DNA from: Chromatocurvus halotolerans
Lineage (GTDB): Bacteria; Pseudomonadota; Gammaproteobacteria; Pseudomonadales; Halieaceae
DNA: 64,000 nt
Assembly (NCBI RefSeq): GCF_004340525.1
Contig: NZ_SLWX01000007.1
Location: 62,001-126,000, forward strand
Direction of reading: 5' to 3'
In this document: positions 43,805 through 53,307 of the stretch, piece by piece
Position numbering within the stretch: the stretch's first letter is position 1
How the letters are laid out: every line of letters begins with the position of its first letter
Translations under genes and position numbers: made by a program
The notes under the pieces: generated by a model
Seen by the model: only the letters and a program-made list of their open reading frames with translations
Databases searched by the model: none
What the model was told of the DNA's origin: nothing

Positions 43805-45021
43805 CAAGCAAACTGGACAGCAGACTCATTGCGAGCATGCCGGACGCACAGGGTCGCTTTGGCGACTACGGTGGCAAATTCGTATCTGAAACGCTGATGC
43901 ATGCGTTGGCCGAACTCGATGATGTGTACCGCATGCTGTCGAAAGACCCCGATTTCCAGCGCGAGTTCGACCACGACCTCGCGCATTATGTCGGTCGTCC
44001 CTCACCACTGTACGAGGCCCGCCGCTGGTCGGACATGATCGGGGGTGCACGTATTTACCTGAAGCGTGAGGACCTCAACCACACAGGTGCGCATAAGATT
44101 AATAACACCGTGGGGCAGGCCCTGCTCGCCAAGCATATGGGCAAGCCCCGGGTGATTGCCGAGACCGGCGCGGGCCAGCATGGTGTTGCCACCGCAACTA
44201 TTGCTGCACGCCTCGGTCTCGAGTGCCACGTATTCATGGGCGCCGAGGATGTGCAGCGTCAGTCGCTCAACGTGTACCGCATGAAGTTGCTCGGCGCGAC
44301 GGTGGTGCCGGTGACGTCCGGATCAAGCACCCTGAAGGATGCGATGAACGAGGCAATGCGCGACTGGGTGACCAACGTCGACAATACCTTCTACATCATC
44401 GGCAGCGTAGCCGGCCCACACCCGTATCCGATGATCGTTCGCGATTTCCAGTGCGTTATGGGTCGTGAAGCCCGCGCGCAGTCGCTGGCACAGACAGGCA
44501 GGCTGCCGGATGCGCTGGTCGCCTGTGTCGGCGGAGGCTCCAATGCGATCGGTCTGTTTCATCCGTTTCTGCAGGATGACGCCGTCGAGATCTACGGGGT
44601 CGAGGCAGGTGGTCATGGAATCGGCACAGGACGCCACGCGGCACCGCTCTCGGCGGGGTCTCCCGGCGTACTTCACGGCAATCGGACCTATCTCATGCAG
44701 GATGAAGATGGCCAGATTACCGAGACCCACTCGGTGTCGGCCGGCCTTGATTACCCCGGTGTCGGTCCCGAGCACTCCTGGTTGAAAGATACCGGCCGTG
44801 TCACCTACGTCTCTGCTGACGATACCGAGGCACTGGCGGCGTTTCACCGAGTCACGCGTACAGAAGGCATCATGCCGGCACTGGAAACCGCACATGCGCT
44901 GGCCTATGCCGAGAAACTCGCCGCGAGCATGACGCCTGAGCAGACCATTGTGGTTAACCTGTCCGGACGTGGTGACAAGGATATCCTGACCGTCGCCAAA
45001 ATCGACGGTATAGAACTGTAA
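43801..45021 (+). CDS. trpB: Tryptophan synthase beta chain
   Basis: A 406-residue PLP enzyme condensing indole and serine to tryptophan. '[20 protein letters not shown]' contains the PLP lysine, '[20 protein letters not shown]' the Glu/Gly loop, and '[15 protein letters not shown]' the PLP phosphate site. '[17 protein letters not shown]' is the conserved N-terminus. It is followed by trpA after 8 bases. In Pseudomonas trpBA are elsewhere; here they sit between trpF and accD. Confidence 0.98.
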   Translation: MTSKLDSRLIASMPDAQGRFGDYGGKFVSETLMHALAELDDVYRMLSKDPDFQREFDHDLAHYVGRPSPLYEARRWSDMIGGARIYLKREDLNHTGAHKINNTVGQALLAKHMGKPRVIAETGAGQHGVATATIAARLGLECHVFMGAEDVQRQSLNVYRMKLLGATVVPVTSGSSTLKDAMNEAMRDWVTNVDNTFYIIGSVAGPHPYPMIVRDFQCVMGREARAQSLAQTGRLPDALVACVGGGSNAIGLFHPFLQDDAVEIYGVEAGGHGIGTGRHAAPLSAGSPGVLHGNRTYLMQDEDGQITETHSVSAGLDYPGVGPEHSWLKDTGRVTYVSADDTEALAAFHRVTRTEGIMPALETAHALAYAEKLAASMTPEQTIVVNLSGRGDKDILTVAKIDGIEL

Positions 45022-45029
45022 GGGACGCC

Positions 45030-45863
45030 ATGAGTCGAATAGCGCAGCGTTTTGCCGACCTGTCTGCGGCCGGTCGCAAGGCCCTGATAACGTATGTCGT
45101 TGCCGGCGATCCGACCCCCGGGCTCACCGTGCCGTTGTTGCATGCACTGGTTGATGCCGGCGCCGACGTGATTGAGGTCGGGGTGCCGTTCTCCGACCCG
45201 ATGTCCGAGGGTCCGGTCATACAGCGTGGCCATGAGCGTGCACTGAAGAACCGGGTACGTCTTCGCGATGTGTTGTCGATGGTCAGTGAATTTCGTGAAA
45301 AGGATCCCGATACCCCCTTGCTCCTGATGGGTTATGCCAATCCGGTGGAGCACATGGGCTACCCCGCGTTTGCCGACGCGGCAGTGAAAGCCGGTGTCGA
45401 TGGTCTGCTGACGGTGGATGTTCCTCCGGAGGAAGTCGAGCGCGTGAATCGCGAGCTCAAGCGGGTAGGTATGGACAATATCTTCCTCATTGCACCGACG
45501 ACGCCAGAAGCCCGGCTTCACCTGATCACTGACCAGGCCAGCGGCTTCATTTATTACGTGTCGCTGAAGGGCGTTACCGGTGCCGGAAATCTGGATATCG
45601 ATGATGTCAGTGACCACGTGTCCCGTATCCGTCTCTGCACGGAACTCCCTGTCTGCGTCGGGTTCGGTATCAAGGATGCCGCATCGGCGGCTGCCGTGGC
45701 TCGCGTCGCAGATGGCGTCGTGGTGGGCTCGGCCCTCGTCAGCCTGGTGGCGGATGTTATCGCGGGCGGCGGCGAGCCCGCAGAGGCCATGGCAGCGGCG
45801 GCATCGCTGCTGGGAGAGATTCGCTCGGGCATTGATGCAAGGTCTGTAACTGACGCACTATAA
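45030..45863 (+). CDS. trpA: Tryptophan synthase alpha chain
   Basis: A 277-residue TIM-barrel subunit cleaving indole-3-glycerol phosphate to indole, which is channelled to TrpB. 'ALITYVVAGDPTPG' and 'VIEVGVPFSDPMSEGPVIQ' (catalytic Glu and the Asp of FSDP) are diagnostic; the usual 'FSDPMADGP' reads 'FSDPMSEGP'. 'LLTVDVPPEEV' and 'YYVSLKGVTGAGNL' are later blocks. An AGGGACG site precedes the ATG. Confidence 0.97.
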   Translation: MSRIAQRFADLSAAGRKALITYVVAGDPTPGLTVPLLHALVDAGADVIEVGVPFSDPMSEGPVIQRGHERALKNRVRLRDVLSMVSEFREKDPDTPLLLMGYANPVEHMGYPAFADAAVKAGVDGLLTVDVPPEEVERVNRELKRVGMDNIFLIAPTTPEARLHLITDQASGFIYYVSLKGVTGAGNLDIDDVSDHVSRIRLCTELPVCVGFGIKDAASAAAVARVADGVVVGSALVSLVADVIAGGGEPAEAMAAAASLLGEIRSGIDARSVTDAL

Positions 45864-45903
45864 CGCCGCGCCGGCGCGGCCGGTCGGTTAGGAAGGGGGA
45901 GAA

Positions 45904-47178
45904 ATGAGCTGGATTGACAAGATTTTGCCATCGGGCGTCAACCGCCAGTCGGGCAGCCGTCGAGCAAGCGTGCCGGAAGGGCTATGGAAGAAATGCATCA
46001 AATGCGAGGCGGTTCTCTACATTCCCGATCTGGAGCGCAATCGGGAGGTCTGCCCGAAATGCGATCATCACATGCGTATCGGCGCCCGCCGGCGCCTCGA
46101 CCTGTTTCTTGACCCCGAGGGGCGCGAAGAGATTTTCAAGGACATCGAGCCGGTGGACCGGCTCAAGTTCCGGGACAAGAAACGCTATCGGGACCGGCTC
46201 TCGGCGGCCCAGAAGGCCACCGGCGAACGCGACGCACTGATTGCCATGCGCGGCAGCGTGCAGCAGATCCCGCTGGTGGCAGTCGCCTTCGAGTTCAATT
46301 TCCACGGTGGCTCCATGGGCTACGCGGTGGGAGAGAAATTCACGCGGGCGGCCCAGCTGGCGCTGGAGAACCGGCAGCCCCTGGTGTGTTTTTCGGCCTC
46401 TGGCGGCGCGCGCATGCAGGAAGCCCTGATCTCGCTGATGCAGATGGCGAAGACCAGCGCTGTCATTGAGCGGCTGCGTCAGGCGGGGGTGCCCTACATT
46501 TCCGTGCTGACGGACCCGATTTACGGCGGTGTTTCTGCCTCCCTGGCGTTGCTCGGCGACCTGAACATTGCCGAACCCGATGCCCGCGCCGGCTTTGCCG
46601 GGCCCAATATCATTGAGCAGACAATACGACAGAAGTTACCGAAGGGGTTCCAGCGCAGTGAATTTCTGCTGGAGCACGGGGCGATCGACATGATCGTGCA
46701 TCGCGGTGACATGCGCGACACGATTGGTCGTGTGCTGGCCAAACTCACGGCCGTAGCCACTCACCCGGATCATGTCGATGGTGCCGAAAGCGCGACTGAA
46801 GCGGAGGAGGAAGCAGTACAGACAGAGGATCAGGACGCTGCAGTGATAGCCGCAGCAGCTGTGGTCCAGGGCGGCGCCGCCGATACCGGAGAGTTTGCCG
46901 CCGAATCTGCCTCTGAGCTTGCGCCGGGAGAGGTATCGGAAGCCTCCTCGGAGTCGCCTGCGGCGTCTGAAGACAGCGCTGTGGCAGACGTTTCCGGGTC
47001 TGCTTCCGCGGAGGCCGACAGCGCGTCCTCTGAAGATGACGAAGCGCTTGCCGCAGAGGCCGGGTCAGACGCGGAGTCTGACGATAACGATGCCTCTGAG
47101 GCCAGTCACGATTCGGCCGAATCGGCGCCATCGGATGACGAGGATCCGGACAAGAAGCCTGCGCGTGGAGATGACTGA
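45904..47178 (+). CDS. accD: Acetyl-CoA carboxylase carboxyltransferase beta subunit with acidic tail
   Basis: A 424-residue protein; the usual length is 285-305. The N-terminal zinc ribbon '[19 protein letters not shown]' continuing to 'CPKCDHHM' (CxxC...CxxC) and the crotonase core ('[20 protein letters not shown]', '[13 protein letters not shown]') are normal. They transfer the carboxyl group from biotin to acetyl-CoA. From about residue 287 a tail of some 138 residues is almost only Ala, Glu, Asp and Ser, with very few basic residues before the last six. The tail lies at nt 46763-47175. The gene follows trpA by 40 bases after an AGGAAGGGGGA site and overlaps folC by 8 bp. Confidence 0.95.
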   Translation: MSWIDKILPSGVNRQSGSRRASVPEGLWKKCIKCEAVLYIPDLERNREVCPKCDHHMRIGARRRLDLFLDPEGREEIFKDIEPVDRLKFRDKKRYRDRLSAAQKATGERDALIAMRGSVQQIPLVAVAFEFNFHGGSMGYAVGEKFTRAAQLALENRQPLVCFSASGGARMQEALISLMQMAKTSAVIERLRQAGVPYISVLTDPIYGGVSASLALLGDLNIAEPDARAGFAGPNIIEQTIRQKLPKGFQRSEFLLEHGAIDMIVHRGDMRDTIGRVLAKLTAVATHPDHVDGAESATEAEEEAVQTEDQDAAVIAAAAVVQGGAADTGEFAAESASELAPGEVSEASSESPAASEDSAVADVSGSASAEADSASSEDDEALAAEAGSDAESDDNDASEASHDSAESAPSDDEDPDKKPARGDD

Positions 47179-48469
47179 AAATCGGGATCTCAACGCCTGG
47201 CTAACGCACCTAGAGACACTGCACCCGCGCAAGATTGATCTGGGGCTGGAGCGGGTTTCCGCTGTTGCCACACGACTCGGTTTGCTGCCGTGCCGCGTTC
47301 CCGTTATTACCGTCGCCGGAACCAATGGCAAGGGAACCGTTGTGCGCTGTGCCACCGCCCTGCTCGTTGCCGGCGGCAGGCGGGTAGGGACGTATTCCTC
47401 GCCGCACCTGATGCGCTACAACGAACGCATCTGCATTGATGGTCTGCCGGTCCCCGACGCATTGATTATTAGTGCCTTCATTGCCATTGACGGAGCACGG
47501 GGCGATATTTCCCTCAGTTACTTCGAGTTTGCCACGCTGGCAGCGCTGTACGTATTTCGAGACCAGCAGGTGGATATCGCGGTTCTGGAGGTCGGGCTTG
47601 GTGGCCGGCTCGATGCCGTGAATGCGGTAGATGCCAGCGTTGCGGTGGTCACGCGCATCGCGCTGGATCATCAGAAGTGGCTCGGCGATACCCTCGAGGC
47701 TATCGCCGCCGAGAAAGCGGGCATTGTGCGCGAGGCGAAGCCGGTTGTCCTCGCGGAACCCGGCTACCCTGACTCCCTGTATCGTGTGGTCGAGGATCGA
47801 TTGGCGCGGCCCCAGCGCGCAGGTAGCCATTGGCAATGGCAGTTGCTCGGGGACCGGCAACTGGAGGTGACGCTGCCCAATGCCCAGCGGCTTCAGGTGC
47901 CGCTCTCGGCAGGCCTGCAGCCATCCAATGTCGCCGCTGCACTGTGTGCCGCGAGCCTGGCTGGCATGCCGGTCACACAGGCGATCGCCGAACAGGCGCT
48001 CGCCGGACTTGTCTTTCCGGGGCGGCAACAGCACGTGGCGTTCCAGGGCCTCGACCTTGTGCTTGATGTTGCCCACAATCCTGACGCGGCGCAGGCGCTG
48101 GCTGAGCACCTTGCGACGCTGCCCGCTGCCGAGACTATCGCCATTGTGGGTGTGCTGGGCGACAAGGACGTCAAAGGCGTCATCGAACCTCTGGCGCCGC
48201 ATCTTTCTGGCGCTGTGGTCTGCAGCCTGCCCGATACGACGCGCTCGATGGCCTCGGCGACGCTTTCCCGCATTGTCAGCGCGTCCGGTGTGAACGTCAT
48301 CGAAGAGACGGAAAATCCGCTGCAGGCGTGGAGCCGTCTTCTGGATCGTGTGTCGCCGGGCAATCGTGTCGTCGTCTTTGGGTCCTTCCACACGGTGGGG
48401 GGTATAATGCCCGCACTGCTGGATACTGGTGTCGCAGGAGACCTGGAGAAGACGTGGACACCCCTCTGA
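47171..48469 (+). CDS. folC: Bifunctional folylpolyglutamate/dihydrofolate synthase
   Basis: A 432-residue ATP-dependent ligase adding glutamate to dihydropteroate and folates. '[20 protein letters not shown]' is the P-loop, '[17 protein letters not shown]' the folate/omega loop, and '[20 protein letters not shown]' and '[13 protein letters not shown]' are further Mur-ligase-family blocks. The ATG overlaps the accD end by 8 bp, and its own end overlaps the SPOR gene start by 16 bp, so translation is coupled across three genes. Confidence 0.96.
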   Translation: MTENRDLNAWLTHLETLHPRKIDLGLERVSAVATRLGLLPCRVPVITVAGTNGKGTVVRCATALLVAGGRRVGTYSSPHLMRYNERICIDGLPVPDALIISAFIAIDGARGDISLSYFEFATLAALYVFRDQQVDIAVLEVGLGGRLDAVNAVDASVAVVTRIALDHQKWLGDTLEAIAAEKAGIVREAKPVVLAEPGYPDSLYRVVEDRLARPQRAGSHWQWQLLGDRQLEVTLPNAQRLQVPLSAGLQPSNVAAALCAASLAGMPVTQAIAEQALAGLVFPGRQQHVAFQGLDLVLDVAHNPDAAQALAEHLATLPAAETIAIVGVLGDKDVKGVIEPLAPHLSGAVVCSLPDTTRSMASATLSRIVSASGVNVIEETENPLQAWSRLLDRVSPGNRVVVFGSFHTVGGIMPALLDTGVAGDLEKTWTPL

Positions 48470-49032
48470 AACAGAGACTGGTCGGAGCCCTGATACTGGT
48501 TGCTCTTGGCGTGGTGTTCTGGCCGATCATCTTCGTGTCGCCCGAGCGGGCGTCGCCGACGCGGCCCGAGAATATCCCCCCCGCCCCCCGCGTGGACAAC
48601 CGGGCGCTGCCGTCTCCGGACAGCGAGGGTCTGCGCGCCTCACCGGAGCCTGCCATTGCTGCCGTGGATGAAGGGGGAGATGTGACCTTACCGGAAGAGC
48701 CGAGGGACGCAGAACCCTCGCCAGCACCTGATCCGGGCCCCGTTACCCGTGATGCGTCGCCGGAATTGCCCGCGCTGGATGCCGACGGAATCCCGATTGC
48801 CTGGTCGCTGCAGGTCGCCACCATGAGCTCCCGGGACAAGGCGCAGCAGCTTCGCGACGAACTCAATCATCAGGAGATGAAATCCTACATCAGACCGCTA
48901 CAACGCGGCAGCGGCACCCTGTACCGTGTGTACGTCGGTCCCAAGTTTGAACGCGCAGAACTGGAAACCATCAAGCAGCGCGTCGACGCACGCTACGGCG
49001 TTGAATCCCTGGTGGCGCGCTATGTCCCCTGA
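48454..49032 (+). CDS. dedD: SPOR-domain protein (DedD-like)
   Basis: A 192-residue inner-membrane division-associated protein. A short cytoplasmic N-terminus ('[12 protein letters not shown]', starting at a GTG) precedes one membrane span ('LILVALGVVFWPIIF'). A Pro/Glu-rich periplasmic linker (about 30-110) and a C-terminal SPOR domain ('SLQVATMSSRDKAQQLRDEL' to 'VARYVP') follow; SPOR domains bind denuded glycan at the division septum. A CTGGAGAAG site is upstream. It overlaps folC by 16 bp and cvpA by 11 bp, the conserved folC-dedD-cvpA-purF order. Confidence 0.9.
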   Translation: MDTPLKQRLVGALILVALGVVFWPIIFVSPERASPTRPENIPPAPRVDNRALPSPDSEGLRASPEPAIAAVDEGGDVTLPEEPRDAEPSPAPDPGPVTRDASPELPALDADGIPIAWSLQVATMSSRDKAQQLRDELNHQEMKSYIRPLQRGSGTLYRVYVGPKFERAELETIKQRVDARYGVESLVARYVP

Positions 49033-49543
49033 CCTTGCCACGTTCAACGGCTTTGACTGGTTCGTGGTGGTGCTGCTGTCGGTCTCCATGGTCATCAGCC
49101 TGTGGCGGGGTTTTTCCCGGGAAGCACTGTCACTTGCCGGCTGGGTGATCGCTTTTATCACTGCTAACCTGTTTGCAAGCGATGTCGCAACGCTGCTGAC
49201 GGGATTGATACAAAACCTGACAGGCCGCTATATCGTCGCCTGGTCGCTGGTGTTCGTGGTGGTGCTGCTTGTCTGTGGTCTGCTGGCAAAAGTCTTCTCG
49301 CGTGCGGTCAAGGCTTCCGGCCTGGGCTTGCTCGACCGGCTCCTGGGCACGGTTTTCGGTTTTCTGCGCGGTCTGCTGATTGTTCTGGCAATTGTCTTTG
49401 TGCTGCGGGACCTGGTGCCACCGCGGGATCAGCAGGTGCTGTACGAATCTGCACTGATGCCGTCCATCGACATGACGCTCGACTGGAGCCTGCGCGCTTT
49501 CGCCGATGTGCGTGCCGGTCAGGTGCCATCACTATCGCTGTGA
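49022..49543 (+). CDS. cvpA: CvpA family membrane protein
   Basis: A 173-residue inner-membrane protein with four membrane segments ('FVVVLLSVSMVISLWRGF', 'SLAGWVIAFITANLFA', 'IVAWSLVFVVVLLVCGLLA', 'GFLRGLLIVLAIVFVLRD'). 'SLWRGFSREALSLAGW' is the conserved family motif. The name comes from colicin V production in E. coli; the wider role is linked to envelope and stress physiology. It overlaps the SPOR gene by 11 bp and precedes purF by 42 bases, as in many gammaproteobacteria. Confidence 0.95.
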   Translation: MSPDLATFNGFDWFVVVLLSVSMVISLWRGFSREALSLAGWVIAFITANLFASDVATLLTGLIQNLTGRYIVAWSLVFVVVLLVCGLLAKVFSRAVKASGLGLLDRLLGTVFGFLRGLLIVLAIVFVLRDLVPPRDQQVLYESALMPSIDMTLDWSLRAFADVRAGQVPSLSL

Positions 49544-49585
49544 TAGCGAAACAAACACTCTGCGTTACAACCTGGAAAGTAGTCT

Positions 49586-51112
49586 ATGTGCGGTCTGGTA
49601 GGTCTGGTGAGTCGTGACAACGTCAACGTGGCGCCCGAGATATATGACGCCCTGACGGTATTACAGCACCGCGGGCAGGACGCGGCGGGGATCATGACCT
49701 GCAGTCGCGGGAAATTCAATCAGCGCAAGAGTGAGGGCCTGGTACGCGATGTTTTCCGCCAGCAACACATGCAGCGGCTTGAGGGTTCGATGGGGATCGG
49801 GCATGTGCGCTACCCGACTGCCGGCAGTTCCGGGCCTGCGCTGGCGCAGCCGTTCTACGTGAACTCCCCCTACGGTATCGCACTGGCACACAATGGCAAT
49901 CTGACCAATTCGGCGGCACTGACGCGCGCCCTGTTCGAGAGCGAGCTGCGGCACCTGAATACGGACTCGGACTCTGAGGTGCTGCTGAACATCTTTGCCT
50001 ATGAGCTGCAGCGGCTGGGCAAGCTGAAGCCGCAGCCTTCCGATATTTTTGCTGCGGTGAACTCGGTCCATCGTCGCTGTCGCGGCGCGTATGCGGCGGT
50101 GGCCATGCTGGTCAACCACGGCATGGTGGCTTTCCGCGATCCATACGGTATCCGTCCGTTGGTGATCGGCTACAGGGACAGTCCCGGCGGCAGGGATTAC
50201 CTGGTTGCCTCTGAGAGTGTCGCGCTGGACGTCGTCGGTTTTACCCTGATAGATGATGTCGCGCCGGGAGAGGCCGTGTTCGTCGATGGGGACGGCGTGC
50301 TGCACCGCCAGCAGTGTGCGGAAAACCCCGAGCTGCGCCCCTGTATTTTCGAGCATGTGTACTTCGCGCGCCCTGACAGCATGATCGACAGGATCTCTGT
50401 CTACAAAACGCGCATGCGGCAGGGGTCCGCGCTGGCAAGCAAGATCCAGCGCGAACGCCCACAGCACGATATCGATGTGGTGATTCCCATTCCCGACACC
50501 AGTCGTACCGCGGGGCAATCGCTGGCCCACGACCTGGGGATCAAGTTCCGTGAGGGCTTCATCAAGAATCGCTATATCGGCCGCACCTTCATCATGCCGG
50601 GACAGCGGCAGCGGCGGAAGTCCGTGCGCCAGAAGCTGAATCCGATCCGGCTCGAGTTCGAGGGCAAGAACGTGATGCTGGTGGATGATTCGATTGTTCG
50701 CGGCACGACGTCGCGGGAAATTATCCAGATGGCCAGGGATGCCGGCGCGGCGCGGGTGTACGTCGCGTCCGCGGCGCCCCCGGTGCGCTATCCCAACGTC
50801 TATGGCATCGACATGCCATCGGCCGCCGAACTGATTGCCCATGGGCGAACGGTGGACGAGGTCTGTGCGGCGATCGGCGCAGACTGGCTGGTGTACCAGG
50901 ATCTGGATGACCTCGTGCGCTGCTCCCAGGAGGGTAACAGCAACGTGAGCGGTTTTGATTGCTCGGTATTTGACGGCAAGTACATCACCGGCGATGTTGA
51001 TGCCGGGTATCTCAGGGATCTCGACGTGGCGCGCAACGACGAAGCGAGAGCGCAGCAGGATGCCAATGATCCCGCCCATGGTGCCGTTGTCGGCATACAC
51101 AACGATCGCTAG
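49586..51112 (+). CDS. purF: Amidophosphoribosyltransferase
   Basis: A 508-residue enzyme making phosphoribosylamine, the committed step of purine synthesis. The Cys right after the initiator Met ('[10 protein letters not shown]') is the glutaminase nucleophile. '[11 protein letters not shown]' and 'LAHNGNLTN' belong to the glutaminase domain. '[20 protein letters not shown]' is the PRPP-binding loop of the phosphoribosyltransferase domain. It is followed by metZ 34 bases later, the order seen in Pseudomonas. Confidence 0.98.
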   Translation: MCGLVGLVSRDNVNVAPEIYDALTVLQHRGQDAAGIMTCSRGKFNQRKSEGLVRDVFRQQHMQRLEGSMGIGHVRYPTAGSSGPALAQPFYVNSPYGIALAHNGNLTNSAALTRALFESELRHLNTDSDSEVLLNIFAYELQRLGKLKPQPSDIFAAVNSVHRRCRGAYAAVAMLVNHGMVAFRDPYGIRPLVIGYRDSPGGRDYLVASESVALDVVGFTLIDDVAPGEAVFVDGDGVLHRQQCAENPELRPCIFEHVYFARPDSMIDRISVYKTRMRQGSALASKIQRERPQHDIDVVIPIPDTSRTAGQSLAHDLGIKFREGFIKNRYIGRTFIMPGQRQRRKSVRQKLNPIRLEFEGKNVMLVDDSIVRGTTSREIIQMARDAGAARVYVASAAPPVRYPNVYGIDMPSAAELIAHGRTVDEVCAAIGADWLVYQDLDDLVRCSQEGNSNVSGFDCSVFDGKYITGDVDAGYLRDLDVARNDEARAQQDANDPAHGAVVGIHNDR

Positions 51113-51146
51113 TGGGCCACCAGCGACGTCGTCGCCAGGAGGAATG

Positions 51147-52352
51147 ATGAGAGAGCTCGATGAGGCATTTCTTGAAACACTGGGACCGCAGACCCGTGCG
51201 GTCCGCTCCGGGGTGACAAGAACTGCCGAGGGAGAACACTCGGAGCCGATTTTCGCGACCTCCAGCTATGTGTTTGATTCCGCCGCCGATGCCGCAGCCC
51301 GCTTTACCGGTGAGCGAAAGGGGAATGTCTACTCGCGCTATACCAACCCGACGGTGCGCATTTTCGAGCAGCGCCTCGCGGCCCTGGAGGGGGGTGAGCA
51401 GGCTGTGGGCACCAGCTCTGGCATGGCTGCGATTCTCAGCGTGTGCATGGCATTGCTGAAATCCGGCGACCATGTGATCTGTTCGGCGGATGTCTTTGGC
51501 ACCACCAGCGGTCTTTTCACCCGCTACCTGGAAAAGTTCGGCGTCAGCACCAGCTTCGTGCCGTTGGTTGACCTGTCCGCCTGGCGCGCTGCCGTCCGTC
51601 CGGAAACCGCCATGCTGTTTCTGGAGACACCCTCGAACCCGCTATGCGAGGTCGCGGATCTTGGCGCGATGGCGGAAATCGCCCGTGCCAGCAACAGCCT
51701 GCTGGTTGTCGACAACTGCTTCTGCACGCCTGCGCTGCAAAAGCCCCTCGACCTGGGGGCCGATATCGTGACGCATTCGGCAACCAAGTATCTCGATGGC
51801 CAGGGTCGCTGTGTGGGCGGCGCGGTCGTCGGTGGGGCGGAACACCTGCAGGAAATTGTCGCCTTCCTGCGCACCTGTGGCCCCACAATGAGTCCGTTCA
51901 ACGCCTGGGTGTTTCTCAAGGGCCTGGAAACGCTGGGGCTGCGCATGCGGGCGCACAGCGAGGCGGCTATGATGCTTGCCCTCTGGCTGCAGCAGCAGCC
52001 CGCGGTAGAGCAGGTGTATTACGCCGGGCTGGAATCTCATCCGGGACACGCGCTGGCGACGCGGCAGCAATCTGCCTTCGGCGGTGTCCTCTCTTTCGTC
52101 GTGGCCGGGGGGAGGGAGGCTGCCTGGCGCTGCATCGACGCAACCCGGGTCATGTCGCTGACCGCAAATCTCGGGGATGCCAAAACCACCATCGTGCACC
52201 CGGCAACGACCACCCACGGTCGACTGACCCAGGAGCAGCGCGATGCGTCAGGCATCCGCGATGGCCTCATTCGCATCGCCGTAGGCCTTGAGGATGTGGC
52301 GGATCTGCAGGCGGATCTCGCGCGCGGGCTGGCCGCGATAGCATCGCCGTGA
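51147..52352 (+). CDS. metZ: O-succinylhomoserine sulfhydrylase
   Basis: A 401-residue PLP enzyme of the Cys/Met-metabolism family that makes homocysteine directly from O-succinylhomoserine and sulfide. 'YSRYTNPTVRIFEQRLAALE' and 'GTSSGMAAILSV' bind PLP phosphate, and 'THSATKYLDGQGRCVGG' holds the PLP lysine. The position directly behind purF is the classical metZ context. Two adjacent ATG codons exist (51144 and 51147); 51147 gives better spacing to the AGGAGG site. It overlaps the moxR-like gene by 4 bp (GTGA). Confidence 0.93.
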   Translation: MRELDEAFLETLGPQTRAVRSGVTRTAEGEHSEPIFATSSYVFDSAADAAARFTGERKGNVYSRYTNPTVRIFEQRLAALEGGEQAVGTSSGMAAILSVCMALLKSGDHVICSADVFGTTSGLFTRYLEKFGVSTSFVPLVDLSAWRAAVRPETAMLFLETPSNPLCEVADLGAMAEIARASNSLLVVDNCFCTPALQKPLDLGADIVTHSATKYLDGQGRCVGGAVVGGAEHLQEIVAFLRTCGPTMSPFNAWVFLKGLETLGLRMRAHSEAAMMLALWLQQQPAVEQVYYAGLESHPGHALATRQQSAFGGVLSFVVAGGREAAWRCIDATRVMSLTANLGDAKTTIVHPATTTHGRLTQEQRDASGIRDGLIRIAVGLEDVADLQADLARGLAAIASP

Positions 52353-53278
52353 ACAGTCACAAGCAAGCCATCGATGCCGCGGTGGCGGCGGTTTCCACGG
52401 TTCTGCTCGGGAAATCACAGCCGATTCGCCTGGCGCTGTGCTGTCTGCTGGCGCGCGGCCATCTGCTGATCGAGGATCTCCCCGGGATGGGCAAGACCAC
52501 GCTGGCACACGCGCTGGCGCGGGTACTCGGTCTCTCCTATAACCGCGTGCAGTTCACCAGTGATCTGCTGCCTGCGGATATTCTCGGTGTTGCTGTCTAT
52601 CAACGGGAGGACAACAGTTTCCTGTTCCACCCCGGGCCGGTCTTTACTCAGGTGCTGCTCGCCGACGAAATCAACCGAACGACGCCGCGGACCCAGAGTG
52701 CGCTGCTCGAGGCGATGGCAGAGGGCCAGGTCAGCATTGAGGGCGAGACACGGCCACTGCCAACGCCGTTTTTTGTCATTGCCACGCAGAACCCGAGTGA
52801 ACAGTCGGGAACCTACGCGCTGCCGGAATCGCAGCTCGACCGCTTTCTCATGCGCATCGAGCTCGGCTACCCCGATCCCGGGGCAGAGCGCGACCTGATG
52901 AGACGGGGTGACCTCGGCGGTCAGGCAGCCAGCCTCGAGCAGGTGATGTCGGTGGAGCAACTGGGCGCGATCCGCGATCAGGTGGAAGCCGTGCATACTT
53001 CGGAAGCCCTGTTGGATTATCTGCAGAGGCTGGTCGCCCGCACCCGCGCTGGAGGCGATGTCTCCGTCGGCCTGTCCCCGCGTGGTGTGCTCGCACTCCT
53101 GCGCGCTGCAAAGACCTGGGCACTCATGGACGATCGCGACCATGTTCTGCCCGAGGATCTGCAGGCGGTCCTGGGCCCCGTTGCGGGCCATCGGCTGGTG
53201 CCGGGCGAGCGCTTCGCCGGCGACGGAATGGCGCTGGTCGCAATGTTGCAGCAGGATGTGCCTGTACTGGCGTCATGA
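52349..53278 (+). CDS. MoxR-family AAA ATPase
   Basis: A 309-residue AAA+ ATPase. 'LLIEDLPGMGKTTLAHALAR' is Walker A, 'VLLADEINRTTPRTQSALLE' Walker B, and 'FFVIATQNPSEQSGTYALPE' sensor 1. 'LPESQLDRFLMRIELGYPD' is the arginine-finger/MoxR signature. Start is a GTG that overlaps the metZ stop. MoxR proteins act as chaperones for metal-enzyme or vWA partners. Here it opens a conserved moxR-DUF58-transglutaminase operon. Confidence 0.93.
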   Translation: MNSHKQAIDAAVAAVSTVLLGKSQPIRLALCCLLARGHLLIEDLPGMGKTTLAHALARVLGLSYNRVQFTSDLLPADILGVAVYQREDNSFLFHPGPVFTQVLLADEINRTTPRTQSALLEAMAEGQVSIEGETRPLPTPFFVIATQNPSEQSGTYALPESQLDRFLMRIELGYPDPGAERDLMRRGDLGGQAASLEQVMSVEQLGAIRDQVEAVHTSEALLDYLQRLVARTRAGGDVSVGLSPRGVLALLRAAKTWALMDDRDHVLPEDLQAVLGPVAGHRLVPGERFAGDGMALVAMLQQDVPVLAS

Positions 53279-53307
53279 TGTGTGGACAGGCCCTGAGGTG
53301 AGTCATC

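Noticed and set aside
49661-51100. A 479-codon open frame antisense to purF
   Set aside because: PurF is unmistakable, and the antisense product is low-complexity in character with no recognisable motif.
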